A stretch of DNA of 64,000 nucleotides from Micromonospora chokoriensis (GCF_000718555.1 NZ_JOAN01000015.1:310001-374000), one strand, 5' to 3'; counted from the stretch's first letter, positions 34,848 through 44,007 are shown. Translations and numbers: made by a program. The notes: generated by a model from the letters alone, not told the origin.

Positions 34848-35102
34848 TCACTTGCCGCTGAGTAGTCCCCGGGGGGGCGCGCTGACTCGTCGATCATGGA
34901 GTTGTGGTGGGTGACAAAGCGCCCTTGCTCCACCAAAGCAGGCACCATAACTCCATGATCGACGCGTTCGGGCTCGCCCATTCCGCGATCTTGCACTCTC
35001 TGTCGCGGCATAGTGGGGCATTTCACGCATTCCGGCGACAGGAACTGCAAGATCGGCGCCGGGGTGGGGAATCACTCTCGACTACTCAGCGTCAAGTGAT
35101 CA
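34845..35102. repeat. 258-bp element with 23-bp terminal inverted repeats
   Basis: The ends (34845-34867 and 35080-35102) are inverted copies matching at 22 of 23 bases. Each carries TGATCA, then acttg, then an agtagtc-type word. Inside are two more inverted repeats: 34889-34909 with 34943-34963 (20 of 21), and 34986-35009 with 35032-35055 (imperfect, sharing cgatcttgca). No ORF and no clear target-site duplication are seen. It fills nearly all of the 310-bp gap between the macro-domain gene and cassette B and resembles a MITE or a composite palindromic repeat. Confidence 0.7.
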
Positions 35103-35157
35103 CGGCAGGCCAGCCGAGGCGAAGTCTGGACAGGCGTAATCGCGCGGCTTGACGCGG

Positions 35158-35343
35158 TTACGGTTGCTCGGAGAAGTCCGCGATGAAAGCGCGCCAGGCT
35201 GCCGGCCCGAAGGTCAGAGTCCCGCCATCACGGGCCTTGGAATCCCGGACCAGCACGACGCCGGGCAGGTTGTCAGCGACCTCGACACAGTTGCCACCGT
35301 TCGTCCCGGACTTCGTCGACTTGCGCCAACGGGCGTCGGTCAT
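35158..35343 (-). CDS. DUF397 protein, cassette B
   Basis: A 61-residue DUF397 protein (WRKSTKSGTNGGNCVEVADN, VRDSKARDGGTLTF, WRAF), closely similar to the cassette A copy. ATG at 35343 overlaps the regulator stop by 4 nt (ATGA); ATG at 35349 is an alternative two codons earlier. It is probably co-translated with the regulator. Confidence 0.88.
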   Translation of the reverse strand: MTDARWRKSTKSGTNGGNCVEVADNLPGVVLVRDSKARDGGTLTFGPAAWRAFIADFSEQP

Positions 35344-36152
35344 GTCCATGTCTTCGCCGCTTCCTTGATCAGATCTAGAGAGGGTCGGCGGGGGAGTGCG
35401 TCTCGCAGGACGGCCTCCCACGTCTTTTGGAGCGTAGCAATCTCGCCCGCGCCGCTGACGGTCTGCGATCGCACCTGGTAATCCGTATGCCCGACGACCG
35501 TGTCGTCGGGCATCGTGGCGAGGATGAACCCGCCTTGAAGGCCAGGGTAGAGCCCCGCATCATCCGGCACGACATGAATTTGTACGTGCGGCAGCTCGGC
35601 GACGGCTGCGAGGTGTTCGAGCTGCTCACGTATTAGCGTGCGGTCGTCGTTCACGGTCCGTCGGAGCACTGCCGCGTCAAGCACGATCACCACGTGAGGC
35701 GGGTCCTCGCGATTGAGTACCGCCTGCCGGTCCATCCGCGACCGGACCCGCTGCCTAGTTTGTTCAACGGTGAGAAGCCCACCGGCTTGAAGTGTCGCCC
35801 GCGCATATGTCTCGGTCTGCAGAAGCCCAGGTACGAAGGCCGGCTCGTACCACCTCAGGGCCTTCGCCTGATCCTCGAAGGTGATCCATTCCCGCAGCCA
35901 TACAGGAGCCATGTCGAGTGCGGCGAGCCTTTCGAGTAGCCGCACGAAGATCCCGCCCGTCTTCAGTGCTTTGTCGATGGCGGCTACGTAGTCGCTGGTG
36001 GGCGGGCGGGCGCCGGTCTCTACGGCACTGACATGAGTGCCGGAGTAGCTGATGAACCTGCCGAATTCGTCTTGGTTCATTCCCCGGACGGTCCGCGCAT
36101 GGCGCAGCTCGTCGAGCAGGATTTCTGCCGCCGTAATGCTCACGTTCCCCAA
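35340..36152 (-). CDS. XRE/DUF5753 (Scr1-type) regulator, cassette B
   Basis: A 270-residue regulator with an N-terminal XRE domain (about 12-70, ELRHARTVRGMNQDEFGRF) and a DUF5753 domain (PGLLQTETYA, HVVPDDAGLYPGLQ, GHTDYQ). The C-terminal domain resembles that of cassette A, whereas the HTH is of a different subgroup. TTG at 36152 has ggggga just upstream; GTG at 36143 is an alternative. No perfect dyad like that of cassette A was found in its divergent promoter region. Confidence 0.87.
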   Translation of the reverse strand: MGNVSITAAEILLDELRHARTVRGMNQDEFGRFISYSGTHVSAVETGARPPTSDYVAAIDKALKTGGIFVRLLERLAALDMAPVWLREWITFEDQAKALRWYEPAFVPGLLQTETYARATLQAGGLLTVEQTRQRVRSRMDRQAVLNREDPPHVVIVLDAAVLRRTVNDDRTLIREQLEHLAAVAELPHVQIHVVPDDAGLYPGLQGGFILATMPDDTVVGHTDYQVRSQTVSGAGEIATLQKTWEAVLRDALPRRPSLDLIKEAAKTWT

Positions 36153-36342
36153 CCCTCCCCCAACCTGTCAACCCGGCCCCTCGTGGGTCCTCATCAGCGG
36201 CAACGCATCCGGCCGAGGCCGCTCCATCAGGGCCCATTCGCTATCGAGGTTAGGCGGTTACCGAGAAGAGTTCCATGAACAGGACCGCTTTCGGAGAACT
36301 GGCCGGGACGGTCCCCTCTGGATCTGCGGATAGGGGGATCCC

Positions 36343-36648
36343 TTGCCCAACAACGAACCCGGATCTGTGGGTGAGGTGAAGTCGGGCGATGTCTTGCACC
36401 TGACCCGCGCGGCGAGTGTGCAGTTCCTCCGGCCGATCTTCGTCCGCGTGATCAGGCTTCCCGACTGGGTGACGTATGACGGCTGGCTCTGGATTGAGGG
36501 CTACGAGTTAGGCCCGAAGGGTGAGGCCGTTGTCCGGCGGTCGCTGTTCGTGCAGAAGGCGGGCCTGATCTGGCAGGCCCCTCCGGCACCGGCTGCCGGG
36601 CCGACGGCCCGCCGGCAGGTACGCCGCGGACCGGTGCGGGTCGGATGA
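36343..36648 (+). CDS. Unknown protein, divergent gene 1 of cassette B
   Basis: A 101-residue protein homologous to the core of the cassette A protein: GDVLHLTRAASVQFLRPIFV, then LWIEGYELGPKG and an RRSLFVQ segment. It lacks the long Pro/Arg N-terminus of the A copy. The TTG start has aggggg about 6 nt upstream. It overlaps the next gene by 4 nt. Confidence 0.75.
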   Translation: MPNNEPGSVGEVKSGDVLHLTRAASVQFLRPIFVRVIRLPDWVTYDGWLWIEGYELGPKGEAVVRRSLFVQKAGLIWQAPPAPAAGPTARRQVRRGPVRVG

Positions 36649-36914
36649 CCGCCCGGCCTCGGCCGCACCTGCCGATGCGTCCCGCATGGCTGTGTCGCAA
36701 CTGCGCTGCGCCGTGGCCCTGCGGTCCGGCTCAACTCGACCTCATTGCCGAGTTCTACGGTCACTCGATCGCGCTGGCGTTCTACCTGGCCTCGTCGATG
36801 CAGGAGGCCGTCGATGACATGTACGGCCTGGGCGGTCGCCCGGATCCCGCCGTGATGCACGCCCGCTTTCTCGGGTGGCTGTCCCTGGCCCGTCGACCGC
36901 GCCGGGCAGGGTGA
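36645..36914 (+). CDS. Small CxxC/WPC protein, divergent gene 2 of cassette B
   Basis: An 89-residue protein: RPAWLCRNCAAPWPCGPAQL (Cys at about 18, 21 and 26), then a helical region and RFLGWLSLARRPR. The match with the cassette A protein at 5970-6218 covers the whole length. The three-Cys N-terminus could bind zinc. It starts inside the previous gene (ATGA). Confidence 0.75.
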   Translation: MTARPRPHLPMRPAWLCRNCAAPWPCGPAQLDLIAEFYGHSIALAFYLASSMQEAVDDMYGLGGRPDPAVMHARFLGWLSLARRPRRAG

Positions 36915-36926
36915 TTGATGGTCAGG

Positions 36927-37823
36927 TCAGGTCAGGTCGGCTAGGCAGGTCCATTGGGATGCCACCGGGCGGTAGCCCAGCCGGGCGTTGATCGCGAGCA
37001 TCGGCGCGTTCGCCTCGTCGTTCGAGGTGTACGCGACACGCACGCCGTGCGCGGCAGCCAGGTGCAGCGCGGCGGTCTTGGCCAGCCGGGCCAGCCCTCG
37101 ACCCCGGTACGCCGGGACGGTGCCGGTGTAGTCCGACCACATTCGGTCGCCGTCCCGTTTGACCAGGCTGAAGGCGGCCACCTCACCATCGATCTCGGCG
37201 GCGATGCTGGCCGCCTTGTCCAGGCCGAGGTTGTCCCAGACGTCGTACTGCCAACTCTCGTAGCTCTTGCTGTCGACCGGCACGTCGCTCGGCTCGTCGA
37301 CGGCCGAGGCCACGTCAGCCGCGTACAGCAGGTGCGGGTCCAGCTCGGCGATCGGGCGCAGCCGTACGCCCGGGGGTGGGTCGGGTAACGCGGGTGCCGG
37401 ATTCAGATCGAGCGCCGAGTAGCGCACCTCGCGGCTGGGCTCGTAGCCGTGCCGACGCGCGAACGGCAGCGCCTCTGGTTGTGCCACGGCACGCACCCGG
37501 CGGATGCCCAACGGGCGGAGGTAGTCGGTCGCGGCGGTCAGCAGCGCCGTGCCAACGCCGCGCCGCCGATGTTCCGGGTGTACGTGCAGCAGGTTGATGC
37601 CACCGACGTTCGCCATCGACGTCGAGCCGATTCGTTCGGCGGACACCCAACCGACCACCCGGTCGCCGACCTCGGCCACGAAGGCGGTCCAGTCCTCCTC
37701 CGGCGGGGGCTCGGCGATCATCTTCCGGGTCGACTCGACCCCGCGCACCAGATACGGGAAGACCGTCGCTCGAAGGGCCACCACGCCCGGTGCGTCGTCC
37801 GGCTGCGCCACTCGGATCCGCAT
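36927..37823 (-). CDS. Tandem-GNAT acetyltransferase
   Basis: A 298-residue protein with two GNAT folds. The first (about 1-140) has the acetyl-CoA loop HPEHRRRGVGTALL. The second has VPAYRGRGLARLAKTAAL and the ending SNDEANAPMLAINARLGY. The substrate is unknown. It starts 1 nt after the RidA-like gene, so the two form an operon. Confidence 0.86.
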   Translation of the reverse strand: MRIRVAQPDDAPGVVALRATVFPYLVRGVESTRKMIAEPPPEEDWTAFVAEVGDRVVGWVSAERIGSTSMANVGGINLLHVHPEHRRRGVGTALLTAATDYLRPLGIRRVRAVAQPEALPFARRHGYEPSREVRYSALDLNPAPALPDPPPGVRLRPIAELDPHLLYAADVASAVDEPSDVPVDSKSYESWQYDVWDNLGLDKAASIAAEIDGEVAAFSLVKRDGDRMWSDYTGTVPAYRGRGLARLAKTAALHLAAAHGVRVAYTSNDEANAPMLAINARLGYRPVASQWTCLADLT

Positions 37824-37824
37824 G

Positions 37825-38238
37825 TCAGGCCCCCATCCGTACGGCGGCGACCGCCTCGACCTCGACGAGTTGATCGGTGTAGCCGAGCACGGCCACCCCG
37901 AGCAGGGTGCTGGGCGGGTCGTGGTCGCCGAAGAAGTCCCGTACCACCTCCCAGACGGTCACCAGGTCAGCCTGTTTCGACGACGCCACATAGACCGTGG
38001 TCTTGACGACGTCGGTCAGCCGCGCGCCGGCCGCGTCGAGGGCGGTCGCCAGGTTCGTCATCACCTGCCGGGCCTGCGCGGCGTGATCGCCCGGCGCAAC
38101 CGTGCGCCCCTCGGCGTCCAGCGGGCACGCCCCGGCGGTGAACACCAACCGGGCGGGTGGCTCGACAGTGGCCGCGTACGCGTACTCGGCTGTGTCGGAG
38201 AGGGCGGGGACGTGCAGCAGCGCGACAGGATCCGGCAT
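37825..38238 (-). CDS. RidA/YjgF-family protein
   Basis: A 137-residue Rid-family protein (LVFTAGACPLDAEGRTV, QARQVMTNLATALDAAGA, TVYVASSKQADLV). RidA deaminates reactive enamines, but this member lacks a clear match to the Arg-containing C-terminal motif of RidA, so activity is uncertain. ATG at 38238 has TAGCCT 7 nt upstream. Confidence 0.82.
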   Translation of the reverse strand: MPDPVALLHVPALSDTAEYAYAATVEPPARLVFTAGACPLDAEGRTVAPGDHAAQARQVMTNLATALDAAGARLTDVVKTTVYVASSKQADLVTVWEVVRDFFGDHDPPSTLLGVAVLGYTDQLVEVEAVAAVRMGA

Positions 38239-38320
38239 GTCGGCGAGGCTAACCAGGATCGCCCGACCGAGCGACGCATTAACCACGCACTCCCGCAGCC
38301 TGCGCGACCGACCAGCAGGC

Positions 38321-38380
38321 AGCAACTTCAAGGAAATAGTGGCTTCCCGGCGCGCGGAGGCCACCATTTCCCTGAAGTTG
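38321..38380. repeat. Intergenic hairpin repeat
   Basis: Arms 38321-38342 and 38359-38380 match at 19 of 22 bases (gcaacttcaaggaaa against tttccctgaagttgt) around a 16-nt loop. It lies about 30 bp past the LacI gene stop, so it may terminate that transcript. The arm sequence does not look random and may belong to a dispersed family. Confidence 0.55.
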
Positions 38381-38412
38381 TGCGGATCTTGCCCCGCGCC
38401 GGGCGCCGCGCG

Positions 38413-39420
38413 TCAGGCCGACGCGCGGCGGATCAGCTCGGTGGGGAGCATGACTGACTGCTCGATGGTCTCCCCGGCGGCCAGCCGGAGCAGTTGCCGG
38501 GTCATCCGGCGGCCCAGCTCCACGATCGGCTGCCGGACGGTGGTCAGCGGCGGCTCGGTGTAGGCGGCGGTCTCGATGTCATCGAAGCCGACCACCGCCA
38601 CGTCCTCGGGCACCCGCCGACCGGCCTCGCGCAGCGTACGTAGGGCGGCGTGTGCCATCAGGTCGGAGGCGGCGAAGACGCCGTCCAGGTCGGGGTGCTC
38701 GGTGAGCAGTCGGCGCATCGCGGCCGATCCGGATTCTCGGGTGAAGTCACCGACGGCGATCAGTTCGGGCAAGCCCGCGTCGGCGACCGCGCTGCGGTAA
38801 CCACGCAGCCGTTCGATTCCGGCGACCATGTCCTGTGGCCCGGCGATGGTGGCGATCCGTCGACGACCGTTGTTGATCATGTGTCGGACGGCGGCGGTCA
38901 CCCCGCCGACGTGGTCGACGTCGACGTACGGGACGGGCACGTCGCCGAGTGGCCGGCCGCTGACCACCACCGGGATGCCGAGTCGGGCCAGCGTGCCGGG
39001 CAGCGGGTCAGCGCCGTGCAGCGACGCGAAGAGCACGCCGTCGACGTGCCGGCCGGTGGTGTACCGCTCGACCCGTTGGTGCCCGGCCGGCGAGCCGGCG
39101 AGCATCAGCACCAGTTGCTTGTCGGCCGCCTCCAACTCCTGGCTGACGCCCCGGATGATGCCGGGGAAGACCTGGTCGTCGGAGAAGACCCGGGTGGCCG
39201 CCTCCGGCATGACCAGGGCGATCGAGTCGGTGCGCTGGGTGACCAGGCTGCGGGCGGCGAGGTTGGGGACGTACCCCAACTCGGCGACCGCCCGGGTGAC
39301 CGCCTCGCGGATCGGTTCGGCGACGGTGGTGGAGCCGTTGACCACCCGGGACACGGTCGCTCGGGACACCCCGGCCCGCGCCGCCACCGCTTCGAGCGTC
39401 GGCCGCTGCGCTGTCGTCAT
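38413..39420 (-). CDS. LacI-family repressor, CebR-like
   Basis: A 335-residue LacI-family regulator: HTH at about 8-53 (TLEAVAARAGVSRATVSRVV), then the sugar-binding domain with GFDDIETAAYTEPPLTTV near 280. By position it should control the sugar ABC/beta-glucosidase genes upstream, as CebR does in Streptomyces. Candidate operators are at 44043 and 44089. The start has ggaagg upstream. Confidence 0.87.
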   Translation of the reverse strand: MTTAQRPTLEAVAARAGVSRATVSRVVNGSTTVAEPIREAVTRAVAELGYVPNLAARSLVTQRTDSIALVMPEAATRVFSDDQVFPGIIRGVSQELEAADKQLVLMLAGSPAGHQRVERYTTGRHVDGVLFASLHGADPLPGTLARLGIPVVVSGRPLGDVPVPYVDVDHVGGVTAAVRHMINNGRRRIATIAGPQDMVAGIERLRGYRSAVADAGLPELIAVGDFTRESGSAAMRRLLTEHPDLDGVFAASDLMAHAALRTLREAGRRVPEDVAVVGFDDIETAAYTEPPLTTVRQPIVELGRRMTRQLLRLAAGETIEQSVMLPTELIRRASA

Positions 39421-39442
39421 CGCGCCTTCCCCCCCCCGCTCG

Positions 39443-40822
39443 TCACAGCCCGTTCCGGGAGATCACCTCCTGGTACCACCGGGCGCTGGCCTTCGGTGTG
39501 CGCCGCTGGGTCAGGTAGTCGACGTGCACGATCCCGAACCGCTTGCGGTAACCCTCCGCCCACTCGAAGTTGTCCAGGAATGACCATACGAGATACCCAC
39601 GCAGGTCCACGCCCCGGGAGATCGCCTCGTGCGCCGCGCGGAGGTGCCCGTCGAGGTAGGCGATGCGATCGGCGTCGATCACCTGCGCCGGAGCGTCGGG
39701 CGAGTCGACGCCCGGCTTGTCGGGGAAGGCCGCGCCGTTCTCAGTGATCAGCAGCGGCACCCCGGGGTAGTCGGCGGCGATCCGCTCCAGCAGCCGGGTC
39801 AGCCCGGCTGGCTCGATCATCCAACCCATGTCGGTGAGCGGCCCGGCCGGTGGCAGGAAGTGCACCGCACCCTCGGTCCCCGGATAGGCGGCGTTGCCGG
39901 CGCCGTCGGGCCGACCGGCCACGTAACTCGGGGCGTAGTAGTTGATGCCGAGCAGGTCGATCGGGGCGGCGATCAGCTTCTCGTCGCCGTCCCGGATGAA
40001 TGTCGGCTCGACGATGCGTGCCACGTGCTCGCGGACGTCGTCCGGGTAGCCGCCGGCCAACAGCGGGTCGAGGAAGATCCGGTTGTGCAGGCCGTCGACC
40101 AGGCGGACCGCTGCGGCGTCGGCCGCGCTCTGTGGGTCGGCCGGGCGTACGTCGGCCGGGTTGACGGTGATACCCACGCTGCGCGCGCCGGCCGCCCGCA
40201 ACGCCCGCGCCGCCAGGCCGTGCCCCAACAGCAGATGGTGTACGGCGGTGAAGGTCGCCGCCGGGTCCTGCTCGCCCGGAGCGTGCACCCCGTTGGCATA
40301 ACCGAGGTAGGCCGAGCACCACGGCTCGTTGAGCGTGGTCCACACGTCGATCCGGTCGCCGAGGCGCGCGTACACCGCCGTGGCGTAGGTGGCGAAGTGC
40401 TCGGCGGTGTCCCGGTTGGTCCAGCCGCCCCGGTCACCCAGGGCCTGGGGCAGGTCCCAGTGGTAGAGGGTGACTATCGGGTCGATGCCCCGAGCCAGCA
40501 ATGTGTCGGTGAGCCGGTCGTAGAAGTCCAGCCCCCGTGGGTTGGCCGGGCCGGTGCCGTCCGGTTGGATCCGTGGCCAGGCGACCGAGAACCGGTACGC
40601 CCGCAGCCCCAGCTCGGCCATCAGCGCCACGTCATCGGCGTACCGGTGGTAGTGATCGCAGGCGACGTCGCCGGTGTGGCCCTGGTAGACCTTCCCCGGC
40701 GTACGGCTGAAGGTGTCCCAGATGGACGGACCGCGACCGTCGTCGCGGGCGGCACCCTCGATCTGGTACGCGGCGGTGGCCGCCCCCCAGAGGAAGTGCT
40801 CGGGAAAAACGATCTCATTCAC
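39443..40822 (-). CDS. bglC: GH1 beta-glucosidase
   Basis: A 459-residue GH1 glycosidase with acid/base Glu166 in TLNEP and nucleophile Glu361 in ITENG; FLWGAATAAYQIEGA at the start is the family N-terminal signature. It probably hydrolyses imported cellobiose or other beta-glucosides in the cytosol. GTG at 40822 overlaps the permease stop (GTGA); a 93-codon upstream extension was rejected. The symbol follows the Streptomyces cebEFG-bglC order. Confidence 0.9.
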   Translation of the reverse strand: MNEIVFPEHFLWGAATAAYQIEGAARDDGRGPSIWDTFSRTPGKVYQGHTGDVACDHYHRYADDVALMAELGLRAYRFSVAWPRIQPDGTGPANPRGLDFYDRLTDTLLARGIDPIVTLYHWDLPQALGDRGGWTNRDTAEHFATYATAVYARLGDRIDVWTTLNEPWCSAYLGYANGVHAPGEQDPAATFTAVHHLLLGHGLAARALRAAGARSVGITVNPADVRPADPQSAADAAAVRLVDGLHNRIFLDPLLAGGYPDDVREHVARIVEPTFIRDGDEKLIAAPIDLLGINYYAPSYVAGRPDGAGNAAYPGTEGAVHFLPPAGPLTDMGWMIEPAGLTRLLERIAADYPGVPLLITENGAAFPDKPGVDSPDAPAQVIDADRIAYLDGHLRAAHEAISRGVDLRGYLVWSFLDNFEWAEGYRKRFGIVHVDYLTQRRTPKASARWYQEVISRNGL

Positions 40823-41652
40823 GCCTTGACCGCACCTTCCATGATCCCGCCGATGATCTGCCGGCCGAACAACACGAAGACCAGTAGCAGGGGCAGCGTC
40901 GCGATGGCTGTCCCGGTGAACACCTGCGACATGTCCTGGTAGTACCCGTCCGAGAGTGCCCGCAGGGAGAGTTGCACTGTCGGATTCGCCGGATCGTTCA
41001 GCACAGCGTACGGCCACAGGAAGTCGTTCCAGGTAGTCATGAACGTGAGCAGGCCGAGCACTGCGGCGGCGGGGCGCAGGGCGGGCAGCACGACGTGCCA
41101 CCAGATCCGAGCGGTGCCACAGCCGTCCATCCGGGCGGCCTCGATCAGCTCGTCACTTACCGCCTGGCCGGCGTACTGCCGCATCATGAACACCCCGAAG
41201 CCGGTGACCAGGGCCGGCACGATGACCGCGGGCAGCCGGTCGTTCCACTGCAATTGGGTCATCAGGAGATACAGCGGGATCACGCCGAGTTGGGTCGGCA
41301 CCATCATGGTCGCGATGATGACGAGCAGCAGGGCGTTGCGGCCCCGGAACCGCAGCTTGGCGAAGGCGAACCCGGCCAGGCTGGAGAAGAACACCACGGA
41401 CACGGTGACAGTGGTGGCCACGATCGCCGAGTTGATCAGGCCGGTCAGGAAGTACGCGTCGGTGTTGTCGAAGAGCCGGGCGATGTTGGCGCCCAGGTTG
41501 CCGCCCGGCGTCATCGGCGGCGGCAACTGCCCCATCGCGTCGCTGGATCGGCTGGCCACCACGAACATCCACCAGATCGGAAAGACCGACAGGCCGGCGG
41601 CGACGACCAGGGCCAGGTAGGTGAGCGGGCTGGCCCGCCAGAGTCGGCTCAT
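40819..41652 (-). CDS. Sugar ABC transporter permease (CebG-like)
   Basis: A 277-residue MalG-type permease with six membrane segments and the EAA loop EAARMDGCGTARIWWHVVLP near 192-211. It forms the channel with the preceding permease. ATG at 41652 overlaps that gene by 4 nt. No ATPase gene is present, so a shared MsiK-type ATPase encoded elsewhere is likely. Confidence 0.9.
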   Translation of the reverse strand: MSRLWRASPLTYLALVVAAGLSVFPIWWMFVVASRSSDAMGQLPPPMTPGGNLGANIARLFDNTDAYFLTGLINSAIVATTVTVSVVFFSSLAGFAFAKLRFRGRNALLLVIIATMMVPTQLGVIPLYLLMTQLQWNDRLPAVIVPALVTGFGVFMMRQYAGQAVSDELIEAARMDGCGTARIWWHVVLPALRPAAAVLGLLTFMTTWNDFLWPYAVLNDPANPTVQLSLRALSDGYYQDMSQVFTGTAIATLPLLLVFVLFGRQIIGGIMEGAVKA

Positions 41653-42632
41653 CGTGCCGTTCCCTTCCGATGGCGGTCCGAGCCGCCGAGGCGGCGCAGG
41701 AGCAGCACGTTGACCGCCGCGACGATCGCGATGAGCGCGAAGAGCAGCCAGGCCACGGCCGAGCCGTACCCGAAGTTGTAGTGCGGCGCGAAGGCGTTCT
41801 CGAACATGTACATGGTCAGCGTCTGCGACTCGCGCATCGGCCCGCCCCGGATCGGGTTGGTGCCGGAGTGGAACAGCCGGGGCTCGGTGAAGAGCTGCAA
41901 GCCGCCGATCGTGGCGATGATGGCGCAGAAGATGATCGTCGGTTTGAGCAGTGGCACGGTGATCGACCAGAACTGTCGGGCCCGGTTGGCGCCGTCGATG
42001 GATGCCGACTCGTACAGGTCGCGGGGGATGGCCTGCATCGCGGCCAGGAGGATCAGCGCGTTGTAGCCGGTCCACCGCCAGTCGACCATCGCGGAGATCG
42101 CCACCCAGGAGGCGAACCGGTTGGACTTCCACCCGATCGCGTCCAGCCCGACCAGGTCGAGCAGCCAATTGATCATGCCGAACTCGCGGCCGAAGATCAC
42201 CCCGAACACGATCGCCACCGCGGCGGTGGAGGTGACGTTGGGGACGAGCACCGCCATCCGCCAGCCGGTGCGGGCTCGTAGCCCGCGGTTGAGCAGGTTG
42301 GCCAGCCAGAGCGCGGCGAGCAACTGCGGGACGGTCGAGATGACGAAGATCCCCAGCGTGTTGACAAGCGCGTGCCAGAAGTCGGCGTCGGCCAGCAGCC
42401 GGGTGTAGTTCTCCGCCCCCACGAAGGGGTGGTCGGCTCCGAGCAGGTCCCAGTCGTGCAACGAGACCCAGAAGGTGTACGCCAGCGGGTAGACCCCGAA
42501 GACCGCGAAGAGCAGGAAGAACGGGGCGATGTAGAGGTACGGCGAGAGCCGGGTGTCGAGCCGGCTGAGCCGACCTGACGAGCGTGCAGGTGCCGGTACG
42601 ACCGGCGGGCGGGCGTCGAGCTGGACGGTCAT
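41649..42632 (-). CDS. Sugar ABC transporter permease (CebF-like)
   Basis: A 327-residue MalF-type permease with about six membrane segments after a 30-residue cytoplasmic start; the coupling loop YESASIDGANRARQFWSITV lies in the second half. ATG follows aaaggag by about 8 nt. It is coupled to the next permease. Confidence 0.9.
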   Translation of the reverse strand: MTVQLDARPPVVPAPARSSGRLSRLDTRLSPYLYIAPFFLLFAVFGVYPLAYTFWVSLHDWDLLGADHPFVGAENYTRLLADADFWHALVNTLGIFVISTVPQLLAALWLANLLNRGLRARTGWRMAVLVPNVTSTAAVAIVFGVIFGREFGMINWLLDLVGLDAIGWKSNRFASWVAISAMVDWRWTGYNALILLAAMQAIPRDLYESASIDGANRARQFWSITVPLLKPTIIFCAIIATIGGLQLFTEPRLFHSGTNPIRGGPMRESQTLTMYMFENAFAPHYNFGYGSAVAWLLFALIAIVAAVNVLLLRRLGGSDRHRKGTAR

Positions 42633-42702
42633 GCCCGGGGACTCCTTTCCGCCGTACGGGCGGGACTCCGGTCGTCGAAGCCCGCCCGCACGCTGGTTTG
42701 GG

Positions 42703-44007
42703 CTACTTGGCGGCGGCCTTCTTCGCGTTGCTCACCGCGTCGGTCCAGCCCTGCGCGGGGCTGCGCTGGCCCAGCTCCACGGTCCGTACGGCGTTCTCCA
42801 CCTCGGTCCGTACGGCCTGGTTCTTCGGGCCCATGTAGACCGGCTTCAGGCTCTTCGCGCCGGTGCCGAAGATCGCGCCGACGGGTGCCCCCGAGAAGTA
42901 AGCGTTCGTCGCGCCGGTGATCGCCGGGTCGTCCAGCGCCTGCGGCGAGGAGGGCAGTGGGCCCTTGGCCTTGAACGCCCCGATCTGCCCCTTGGCGCTG
43001 GTCAGGAACTTGGCCAGCGCGATCGCCTCGGCCTGGTGCTTGCTCTGCTTCGGCACGGCAAGGTGCGACCCACCCCAGTTGCCGCCGTTGCCGGGCACCC
43101 GGGCGATGTCCCACTTGCCCTGGGCGGCCGTGCCGGCGTTGGCCTCGATGACACCCGTCATCCAGGCCGGGCAGGCGATGGTGGCGAACTTCGACTGCTT
43201 GAAGGCGGAGACCCACTCCTCCGACCAGGAGCCGTACTTTCCGGAGAGGCCCGAGTCGATGATGTCCATCGTGGTGTCCCACGCCTGCCGTACCGATGGG
43301 TTGCTGTCGACGACCAGGTTGCCGCTGGTGTCGTAGTAGCTGTAGCCGGTCGTGTTTCCAGCGGTCTGTAGCAGGATCGTGTTGAAGGTGTTGGTCGCCG
43401 CGTCGAGGAAGGACGCGCCGGTCTTCGCCGCGGTGAACCGCTCGCCGGTGGCGATGTAGTCCGGCCAGGTCGGCCAGAGCTTGGAGACCTCGTCCCGCTC
43501 GGTGGGCAGGCCAGCCTTGGAGAAGAGGTCCTTGCGGTAGCAGATGGCGATGCCGCCGACGTCGGTGCCGAGGCCGATGAGCTGCTTGCCGTCGGCGGTC
43601 AGGCCGGCGTTCCACTTCCATTCCAGGAAGTTGCCCTTGAGATCGGCGGCGCCGTGGTCCAGCAGGTTGACGAAGTTCGCCGGGTTGGCCTTGTACTCGA
43701 CAAGCAGCCCCTCCTCGATGGCCACCACGTCGCCGGCGCCCCGGCCGGCGGCGAGCCACTGGGTCAGCTTCGGCGAGTACTCGTCGAGGTTGGTGCCGGT
43801 CCCTCGCTCGACGATCTTCACGTCGGGGTTCGCGGCCATGTACTCCTGGTAGAGCTGCTCGTAGCCGAACTGGCCGAAGACGTCGACGGTCAGGGTGACC
43901 GGTCCGTCGCCGCCCTCGTCGTCGCCGCCGCAGCCGGCGGTGACGAGCAGGGCGGTGGCGGCGACGAAGGCCATCGCGGCGAGGCGGCGGCGCGGGAAGA
44001 CAGCCAT
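42703..44007 (-). CDS. Sugar-binding lipoprotein (CebE-like)
   Basis: A 434-residue extracellular solute-binding protein of family 1. The signal peptide ends in the lipobox VTAGC (Cys near 26) with an acidic linker. It delivers a sugar, probably cellobiose or an oligosaccharide, to the two permeases. It is the first gene of the operon. Upstream are two LacI-type palindromes. Confidence 0.9.
   Translation of the reverse strand: MAVFPRRRLAAMAFVAATALLVTAGCGGDDEGGDGPVTLTVDVFGQFGYEQLYQEYMAANPDVKIVERGTGTNLDEYSPKLTQWLAAGRGAGDVVAIEEGLLVEYKANPANFVNLLDHGAADLKGNFLEWKWNAGLTADGKQLIGLGTDVGGIAICYRKDLFSKAGLPTERDEVSKLWPTWPDYIATGERFTAAKTGASFLDAATNTFNTILLQTAGNTTGYSYYDTSGNLVVDSNPSVRQAWDTTMDIIDSGLSGKYGSWSEEWVSAFKQSKFATIACPAWMTGVIEANAGTAAQGKWDIARVPGNGGNWGGSHLAVPKQSKHQAEAIALAKFLTSAKGQIGAFKAKGPLPSSPQALDDPAITGATNAYFSGAPVGAIFGTGAKSLKPVYMGPKNQAVRTEVENAVRTVELGQRSPAQGWTDAVSNAKKAAAK

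Noticed and set aside
34845..35102. Insertion sequence
   Set aside because: There are terminal inverted repeats but no transposase ORF, so at most a non-autonomous element.
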